Below are positions 22,496 to 29,655 of a stretch of DNA of 64,000 nt, in pieces. This DNA is from Isoetes taiwanensis (Eukaryota > Streptophyta > Lycopodiopsida > Isoetales > Isoetaceae). The stretch's first letter is position 1, and each line of letters starts with the position of its first letter. The notes below the pieces were generated by a model. The model was not told the origin of the DNA and ran no database searches. It saw only the letters and a list, made by a program, of their open reading frames with translations. The stretch spans positions 8,582,445 to 8,646,444 of the forward strand of contig JAJEKV010000008.1 in the NCBI GenBank assembly GCA_021234155.1, written 5' to 3'. A program made the position numbers and the translations under genes.

Positions 22496-23646
22496 CAAAC
22501 CCTTAATGCCTATCCATATTGTAGTTTCATCCAATTCTTGTGTCGTCTCAAGTTGTCTTACAGTATCTTTTGTATGCAGGAATGGGTAGCTATAGCAAAA
22601 CAGACCCTGAAGAATAAGAGCATGCGGGACTATGATTACTTCATCTATCTTGAGGAACAAACTTGGAATATGTGCACGCGTGTTGCTCAACTTTTTTACG
22701 AGGACGAGCTGAAGGATGAGAATGGCGATACAATTGAAGTCAAAGATCGTCTAAGGATGTTCACAAACAATTCTTGTCGGCCACTGAAGTCTATACACCA
22801 CATGGACTTGCAGAGATTAATGAGGGAGATCATGGCAGGCACCACGTTCATCAAGGCCACAAAGGCTTATAAAGGAAGGCGTGTCATGAAGACAAGAGCG
22901 CAGGAATTAAGGAAAATTGGCATTGTTGAGCGTGCATTACGAAATATCTAAGAGAGGTGAAGAAGTTAAAAGTTGAAAATATGGATGAAGTCAGACAATC
23001 TCATCCCATCTTCACAGAGAACCTCATGCTAATGTTTGCAAACAGTGTCAGTGATTGGACAGAGAGTCGAAAAGAAGCTGAGAAGGAAAATCTTCCAGAG
23101 ACTCTAATTACAAAAGTTAACGAATACCTCCGTGGACCAGTTGAAGAGGGTTCGAAGGCTTTCAAATGTCTGACTGTCAGTCCACTGGGGATGTGTGTTA
23201 ATGTCGTAAATACGTCAGCACGTTTGGTTGGATGTGACTTTAGGAACCTTAAGAAATGGTCGGTAGAGGAGTATCAGAAATTCATGGATCAGATTAGTAT
23301 CCTAACGGACCAGCAATTATATTGGATAACGATATTCATCAGCCCAGAGCATTTGAATGAGTGCTTGGTTGCAATGAAAACAATAGATGGTGGTAGTCGG
23401 GTGTGGATTGGAGCCTACCAGGATCCAAAAGCAAAGTCAGGGTCAACCTCTAGAGTTCGTGAGCTTCAGAGTTTTGTCTTGGTCATGTACGTGGCCCGAG
23501 ACCAAGCGGCAACACCTGCACTGGAGATGACTTGAATGTATGCTTTATAGACAGTGACCATCCATAACAGCATTCGAAATTTCCCCAGCATCTTAAAGAG
23601 GCAGAGGACATCGAGAAGAACTTACCAGACGTGGAGTGTTCGGCAG

Positions 23647-23716
23647 GTAATATTCTTTGAAATAGGGCGGTCGCCCAATTTATATGTTGCTTTTGCTGAA
23701 ATAGTTTCTCTTTCAG
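23647..23716 (+). other. 70-base intron containing one palindrome
   Basis: GTAATATTC donor and TTTCTCTTTCAG acceptor. Splicing joins ...VECSA to AYWLYRPW, which is continuous in the related copy. The palindrome at 23660-23681 (AAATAGGGCG / CGCCCAATTT) fills about a third of the intron. The copy at 56617-59001 has an intron at the same place that also holds the palindrome (57211-57236), but its acceptor is changed from CAG to CAA. Confidence 0.8.
23660..23681. repeat. Palindrome 4, intronic
   Basis: One family copy with a single arm mismatch (AAATAGGGCG, centre GT, CGCCCAATTT). It starts 13 bases after the intron's first base. Confidence 0.9.
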
Positions 23717-24602
23717 CGTATTGGTTGTATCGTCCCTGGCGTGATAAGAGTGCAGCAGGTGGGTCTGGACCTCTCGTTCCGAATCAACTACAAGCCAAGA
23801 CCTGCACGTATTTGGTGCGCAAACTAATGATGGAGGGTTGCAGCGTTCTTGATTTCTTTTCTGGAGGTTCATTCAGTCGTGCAGCACTATGCGAAGGATA
23901 CAAAGCAACTTCCTTCGAGATAGACGAGAACCTGCAGCTCAAGCTAGTGCAGATCTTCGATCAACTCGAAATAATGTTGGACGAAAAGAAATCATTGGCC
24001 CGCCGGAGGCAGAAAATTTCAGAGGGCAAGAAGAAGAAATCTGGTTCCAAGCCTGTACAGTTACAAACGCTGCTCAGACAGTTCAGGAACTGCAGTCCAC
24101 ACTCCGCCTGAGTAAGGAATCCCTTGCAGAGAAAATAAAGAAGGCTGCAGGAATAGGAAGTAAGGATCTATCCATCTTCTGAAAGAAAAAAGACAAAATT
24201 AATATGTTGGCAGGAACGCAAGTGGTGAACACTCAGGATGTCATTGACGGTAGCTCAAAATTCAATGAGATAGTGGACAATGATCGTGAGGAATCCTTCG
24301 TCAAGGACACACCTCAAAGTCAACAGGAAGAAGAGCTAGATAAAGCGCGAGAGCATGAGGAAGAACAAAGGCAGGTAGACAATACAGACAGAATATCCAA
24401 TGTGGAGAAGGAGACAGGTGAGGTAGAGACAGGTGAGGGAGGGACAGGTGAAGAAGGTGGCTCACTGAGCAATGAAGAATTCATTAACAAGATGGAAGCT
24501 ATAAAGCAAGATGTCCAGCAACAACAAGATCAACAAAATGACGTCGACAACACTGAAGAGAACCCCCCAGACCCGTGAACAAAGGTTGGAGCTTCGGAGA
24601 GT

Positions 24603-24634
24603 TGCTGAAATTGGGCGCCCGCCCAATTTCAGCA
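24603..24634. repeat. Palindrome 5, longest perfect copy (15-base arms)
   Basis: The arms are extended to TGCTGAAATTGGGCG and CGCCCAATTTCAGCA around a CC centre. It starts 25 bases after the TGA that ends the methyltransferase-like gene, so it would lie in the 3' UTR as a strong hairpin. Confidence 0.95.
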
Positions 24635-24780
24635 GTCACATCTACGGAATCAAGATTATATCATGTAATTTTGTATCTAGTACTTGTATCTATGACAATT
24701 TGAAATCATGAAATACAAATTTTTTTTGTGATGCTGTTTATTCTATTGGATTTAATTGGTTGTATTCTAATAGAACGTCT

Positions 24781-24881
24781 GACATAATTGGGCGAATGCC
24801 CAATTTGTCCAACCCGGGAGGCCATTCGTGGGCTGGGTTGAGAATCTACATGGAAAAGCAAATTGGGCGAGTGCCCAATTT
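24781..24881. repeat. Palindrome pair 6
   Basis: Copies at 24781-24809 (GACA-t-AATTGGGC / GCCCAATTTGTC, extended flanks) and 24860-24881 (AAATTGGGCG, centre AG, TGCCCAATTT, with outer GGAAAA / TTTTCC). Both have lost a CpG in the right arm (CGCCC to TGCCC). Confidence 0.9.
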
Positions 24882-25101
24882 TCCTGCGCTAGAAGAGCCA
24901 CTGGTAGTTATCAGTGCCAGCAGTTGAACGTGAGGTGAAGTGGAAGTGCAGAAAAAGTGGAGGTCAAGAAGCACAACTTTACAAATTACTCAGGTTCGAT
25001 CGCGATACATGAAATAATATTCACCATGCTTATACATCCTTACATATTTCAGAAGTGCTTATATCATTATATCCTTAACAGGTACACAAGTCATCACTAT
25101 T

Positions 25102-25350
25102 TCACTCATCATTAACACCTGCTGAGGTGATGGCATTCAGCTCATAGATCTCCTGATCGGGAAGCCAAATAAGGTGGATCACAACACGAGTGAGCTCGAG
25201 GCAACGAATCTCAGGACCACGAGCTTTGGATTCCATCCAGGGATCAAGCTTGACATCCTTTCTCTTTCTCAAGCATTCATCAAGATCATGGTAGCTCATG
25301 GAGCACTTGATGGTTTGGATGTGCTCCGGACGAGGAGGCAAGGAAGCCAT
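25102..25350 (-). CDS. Small protein of region-specific family, member A
   Basis: An 82-residue minus-strand ORF from ATG to TGA. The family pattern is visible: PPRPEHIQTIKCSMSYHDLDEC at the N-terminal third, LDPW in the middle, and VVIHLIWLPDQEIYELNAIT near the C-terminus. It shares this pattern with members B (25768-26016) and C (26218-26484). No known domain, signal peptide or membrane segment is recognised. All three lie between palindromes, in the same block as the methyltransferase-like gene. The frame is intact. The function is unknown; a DNA- or protein-binding accessory role is only a guess. Confidence 0.6.
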   Translation of the reverse strand: MASLPPRPEHIQTIKCSMSYHDLDECLRKRKDVKLDPWMESKARGPEIRCLELTRVVIHLIWLPDQEIYELNAITSAGVNDE

Positions 25351-25491
25351 GGGAGATGAATGACCTCTACCACCGAATGGAGCTGCTTTTATAGTGAAGT
25401 AAAATTATTGATGTGAATTATTGGTGTAGATTGTACCGCCATTATTGAGCGTGTATAAGTATCATATACAAGTATCATGTACACGTACGAG

Positions 25492-25615
25492 AAATTGGGC
25501 GGCCACCCATTTTGAAGCGGAGCCATTCACTTCGAATTTTTGAAGACAAGTTGGAATAAAGCGTATATTCGACAGAACTATGCATTTCAACGCAAATTGG
25601 GCGGGCGCCCAATTT
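25492..25615. repeat. Palindrome pair 7
   Basis: Copies at 25492-25513 (right arm decayed to CACCCATTTT) and 25594-25615 (perfect, centre GG). They lie between small genes A and B. Confidence 0.92.
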
Positions 25616-25767
25616 CAGCGCCAGGAATGGATATCAATATTATTTCACAGGAGTCATATACAAGACAAGTTGGACTAAGTTTATCTCAGAACTGTGTATT
25701 ACAAAAGCATGTGTGATTGCGTTGGATAGTAACACAATCTGATTACAACAAGATGACAAGTATTGAT

Positions 25768-26016
25768 TTAGGGGGACTCTTCTAAGTCATTGTCACCAGC
25801 CACCCCAGTGATCTTTTCTATCATGTACATTTGATGCTCTCTATTCCATATCAGATGGATGATAACATCGAAGGGATCAGGATAATGGCGAGGATTGAGA
25901 GCGACAGTGATCATCTAGTTTTCCATGGGTATTTCTCACTCGCGGCACTGCTTGAAGTTTTCGTGATTCATCTTGCAGGTAATGGAATCATGTTCAGGAC
26001 CAGAATGAGACCACAT
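25768..26016 (-). pseudogene. Small protein of region-specific family, member B (broken)
   Basis: On the minus strand ATG at 26016 reads SGPEHDSITCKMNHENFKQCRE and meets TGA at 25936-25938. In another frame the C-terminal family block continues as DPFDVIIHLIWNREHQMYMIEKITG and ends with TAA at 25768-25770. One further stop (TAG) lies between the two blocks. Alignment with members A and C shows that this is the same family broken by a frameshift and stops. Confidence 0.6.
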
Positions 26017-26217
26017 GGCTAGATGGAGGCCAAATTTGATGGACAAAATTGGTTTGATATATATTTATACCCACCAAAATTATTGATGGTATTGTACACA
26101 AAAATTATTGGATATACATACTACTCGTATATACACCCAATAATGTTGCTACAGTGGTCATCAATAATTCCATGGCTAAGTATAGACGCATTCGAGTGCA
26201 TAGCACATTCCTTTGCT

Positions 26218-26484
26218 ATGTCTCGCCGTTTTGCTAGAGTTCTTCAGAGGTCGCAATTGCCTCCTCCTCTAGAGCATCTCGACACCCTCACTTGCCTTAT
26301 GACTTTCGACGATCTTCATGCATGCATCTTCAAAGGGATCACCCTTGATCCCTTGCTGCATGGTATAGCTATTGGTCGACCGAAAGACTCCCCCGGCGAG
26401 TACCATATTACTATCCATATTGTTTGGGTTCCGGAGCACGATGCTTATGAGATTGATAAAATCACCAAGAATTACAATCTATGA
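26218..26484 (+). CDS. Small protein of region-specific family, member C
   Basis: An 88-residue plus-strand ORF: a basic N-terminus (SRRFARVLQRSQ), then PPPLEHLDTLTCLMTFDDLHAC, ITLDPLL, and ITIHIVWVPEHDAYEIDKIT near the end. The match to member A is collinear over nearly the whole length, while this copy lies on the opposite strand. The ATG at 26218 is preferred over the longer open frame starting at 26023 because homology begins just after it. The function is unknown. Confidence 0.6.
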   Translation: MSRRFARVLQRSQLPPPLEHLDTLTCLMTFDDLHACIFKGITLDPLLHGIAIGRPKDSPGEYHITIHIVWVPEHDAYEIDKITKNYNL

Positions 26485-26638
26485 GTCATGTATTTCATAA
26501 GTTCATAAGAATTTATATCTGATATGATTGTATTATGTAGCATTCACACGTGATCTTATAGTGTTCAATTACTTTTATTTGTGTTGGATTAATTATATTT
26601 GTCACAGTCTGTATTTCCATTTTCTTGCAACTCCAACG

Positions 26639-26729
26639 AAATTGGGCGGGCGCCCAATTTCCTTTGGAGGCATCTAGGAAACTTTGTTCAGACGACTACC
26701 AGGGCAAATTGGACGGGCGCCCAATTTGC
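26639..26729. repeat. Palindrome pair 8, right-most copies
   Basis: Copies at 26639-26660 (perfect, centre GG) and 26704-26729 (GCAAATTGGACG / CGCCCAATTTGC, 12-base arms with one mismatch). No family copy is seen between here and 57211. Confidence 0.93.
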
Positions 26730-26921
26730 ACATAACAAATTGGTGTCTTGAAATTGTGGGTTATGCTCCTTCATAAAAATAGATAGAACCAGTTACATTC
26801 ATATAGAAATGCAGTACATAGATGGAGTACACATATTATAAAACCAATGAAACATCATGCCTCGACATAGATAGTTCGACACAAACAGAATAGAGAGTAG
26901 AAAATATCAGGGAGCCAGGTT

Positions 26922-27419
26922 TTAGTCAATGCCTAGTTCTACCTGAATAAGATCACCCAGATCGAACTTATCAATGTAATTTCTGCTATACATATCCAGC
27001 CAGTCATCCAATTCAAGGATCGAGTGAGGAGTGTTGACAATGAGCTTGGTTACCAAAGCTTCACGCTGCCTTTTTTCCTTCTTATAAAGCTTCTTAAATA
27101 ATGGTCTGAACGTGTTGTGCAGCCAAACATCCTCTAGTTTGAGCAGCCTCTTCAGGGCCTCTCCCCTGTAAACATGTCATTTCAATGATATGAGGCAAGC
27201 TTCCAGCTCCACCCTACTGAGTTGATCATTGCTTTCCTTTAACAACCCTTCCCCACGGAGGAGCTTCATGACCTGCCCACTGATTTCTTTTCTTCCATTC
27301 TGGTTTATCTCATTTTGCACCTCAACCTGCAACTGATTCGCGTGGGCTAAGATTGGTTCACTAATATGGGACTGCATTTCAGTCATTGTGAGTCCATACC
27401 GGCGCCTCGTTTCAACCAT
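26922..27419 (-). CDS. Two-exon minus-strand gene, product not recognised
   Basis: Exon 2 (27165-26922) follows a TGTTTACAG acceptor. It encodes GEALKRLLKLEDVWLHNTFRPLFKKLYKKEKRQREALVTKL, ILELDDWLDMYSRNYIDKFDLGDLIQVELGID, and ends at TAA. Exon 1 begins at ATG 27419 (VETRRRYGLTMTEMQSHISEPILAHANQLQ...) and probably ends near a GAAGG-GTTGTT donor around 27255, which would keep the frame. The product is about 130 residues, charged and largely helical. It lies 190 bases beyond the last palindrome and may belong to the same compound element. No known domain is seen. Confidence 0.45.
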
Positions 27420-27602
27420 TCTGACTGCTTCGTTATGAATCTATGCTACACAGATTTGCAAAACAAAGCTTGACTAGCAACACCTCTTATACAGAAGGCG
27501 CTTTTCCGCGATACCGAGTTTGCTGTGTCTTCCTTGGCTTAGTAGAAACAACACCTGCCATCTCATCTACCTGCACGTTTCCCGAAAACTTGCATCATTC
27601 TA

Positions 27603-28775
27603 TTAAAAAAAACCATAATATTCCAAAACTTTGCGACAATTTCGGAGGCGTATGGACTCAGGGAAAGTCCATATATAATGAAACAGTGCTTCCATGCGGA
27701 GACCTTGCACCACATTGTCGGCAACTGCGACCTGAAAAAGCTGCGGGAGAGCTTCTGCCACTATAATGAACAGAAAGGGGGCCAACGGACATCCCTGCCT
27801 AATGCCTCGGCCCACAGAGAAGATTGAAGAGGTCTCACCCTGACACCACACTGTCGCCCTAGCAGACACGTGCAGCTTCATAACCGTTTTCCTGAAACTA
27901 GGTCCACACCCAAAGGCCTGCATCATATCCGCCAAGAACTGCCAGCTGACACTGTCATAAGCCTTGGCAAAATCCACAAGGGGCTGCCTCATCCTACGAG
28001 CCCAATGCACTCCCTCAAAAGCAGCAGCCACGTTATGAAGAATATTCTACTGAGGGAGAAAACCAGACTGCTCTGCGCTAATGGCGTGAACTAGTACTGG
28101 CTTAAGCCTCTCAGCCAAAGCCTTAGCAATGATATTATACACTACAGACAATAGAGTAATAGGCCTCCAGTCATTGATGGTTTTAGGATGCTTACATTTG
28201 GGTATAAGTGAAATACAACCTGTATTCAGTAGAGGATGCATCGAGTTATTCCCCAAAAGATCCATATACACCTGCACCACCGAGTCCCCCACCCACTCCC
28301 AGTACTGCTGAAAAAACTCCACTGGTATTCTGTCCAACCCAGGACACTTATTCCGAGCCAACAAGCGACATGCGTCCCCCAACTCCTGCCCTGTCAACGG
28401 CTCCTCTAAGCTCTGTCTTTGAAGGGCTGAGATTCTTGGCGATACCTTGGCCAGCACCAGCTCCTGAAAAACACTCTGTGAGGGAAGCAGGCTCTCCTTG
28501 AAAAACCTTTCATAGTGCGCTGCTACAAAGGCCTTGATAGCATCTGGTTGCTGCAACAACACTCCCTAGGGTGTAACTATGTCAGCCATGGCTGTTGCAT
28601 ACTTCTTCTGGCGGGCTGCTCGGAAAAAGACTTTAGAGCAAGTGTCAGACTGCTTCAGCCACGTCAAACCACCCGCTTTGACCCTGGCCTGCGAAGTCCC
28701 CATAGCCACAAAAAGTAGGAAGCATCGAGATCTGCTACCACCAAGATCTGCAACCACCAAAACGTCAAACAACAA
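27603..28775 (-). mobile_element. L1-type LINE reverse-transcriptase remnant
   Basis: On the minus strand: linker (ARVKAGGLTWLKQSDTCSKVFFRAARQKKYATAM), in-frame TAG, palm start (LARNKCPGLDRIPVEFFQQYW, LNTGCISLIPKCKHPKTINDWRPITLLSVVYNIIAKALAERL, AEQSGFLPQ), a second in-frame TAG, then VDFAKAYDSVSWQFL (motif A) and GIRQGCPLAPFLFIIVAEAL (motif B). The expected F/YADD block is missing; the text jumps to LRNCRKVLEYYGFF, so a short internal deletion removed the catalytic core. There is no endonuclease and no poly-A end. It is typical of plant L1 elements and is dead. Confidence 0.9.
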
Positions 28776-29655
28776 AACAACAACAAAATATAAAAAAAAA
28801 AAACAAGGAATAAAGAATGCTTTACCTCAAATACCTTGCATGCAACTGCAGCACCAAGAACTCGGAAGAAATTGATCAAACTAGTAGAAAACTCACAAAA
28901 AACCTTTAAAAACTCAAAAGGAAGCTCCACAGACTCTACAAAAAGCTCCAAATCTTCTCAAACACCAAGAAACTCCAAAAAATAGTAAGAAAGCTCCAAA
29001 AACCTTAGCGCTCAACAAGCGCCAGCAAAAGCACACTCTAAGCTTTTAGAAAATAGAAGCAAATCGTTGCCAAAAGTTTTGGTAGCATGCTGGATCATGG
29101 ACGCCATAGCCAAAAGGAAGAGAAATTGTCTCGAAAACTTTTTTATAAGGCGGCCACGTCAAGCAAAATTTCAAGTTGGTTAAAATTTCGTCGGCGAATT
29201 TCGGTGAGTACCTTTTTGCTCATGCATTTTTTGAGCAAGCAGTCCCATACTCCGTCTTGAACTTATGTCTTCCTTGCAAGCAAAACACTTCGTAAATAAA
29301 AACCATGTAAGATCGAGGGACCAGAGGATGATTTTTCGAGGGGATTTCTAATTTCCTTAGCCAGAGGATCAAAAGTAAGAAATCTAACGTCTAGGTTTTA
29401 GCCACATCCATTTTGGGATGAGCTGTTGGACACGTGGATAAGCTAGAATTTTAGAGACATGTGCCATGCTGGAAATGAAAGCCATGTCATCACTTAAAAA
29501 CAATCTCGGCCTTATTTCTTTTTTCTTTTTTTTTCCACCATTAATTGGAAATATTTGAGGCCACAAACACAATTGCCTTTCCTTTAGTGATCGATCTCGC
29601 CCTTAGGTGAATGCTTTTGGCCAGTAACTAAGTAACTAAGTTGGAGGTTTTGGAA
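28776..29655. other. Intergenic and promoter region of the hydrolase gene
   Basis: A-rich and 'CTCCAAAAA'-rich sequence, then moderately AT-rich sequence up to the hydrolase start. No clear TATA element or coding frame was identified. Confidence 0.4.

Larger units (their letters stand above)
20986..24578 (+). pseudogene. Methyltransferase-like gene of the palindrome region, broken copy 1
   Basis: Reads from ATG 20986 in one frame to 22074 apart from an in-frame TGA at 21112-21114, where the copy at 56617-59001 has TGG (Trp). The N-terminal half is novel sequence followed by a Ser/Lys-rich disordered stretch (KKRRRPTPPQTSS...). Frameshifts occur near 22060, 22200 and 23530, and a TAA lies at 22949. 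Introns lie at about 22390-22580 and exactly 23647-23716. The last conserved block, 23717-24000, has NQLQAKTCTYLVRKLMMEG and VLDFFSGGSFSRAALCEGYK, followed by ATSFEIDEN. This matches the layout of the SAM-binding end of N6/N4 amino-methyltransferases (a QKP-like helix, then D-x-F-x-G-G, then an acidic E-I-D). A DPPY-type catalytic motif was not identified. The C-terminus is coiled-coil and then Glu/Gln-rich (24204-24578). The function is inferred. Confidence 0.62.

Noticed and set aside
18601-26729. CRISPR array
   Set aside because: The repeats are palindromic and irregularly spaced, occur in both introns and spacers of a plant genome, and lack uniform spacers and cas genes.
15012-26760. Possible terminal inverted repeats TAACCTGAAATTTCAAGG (about 15046) and the complement of 26743-26760
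   Set aside because: Several mismatches and no target duplication; the match is short enough to be chance in AT-rich DNA, so the element ends remain unknown.
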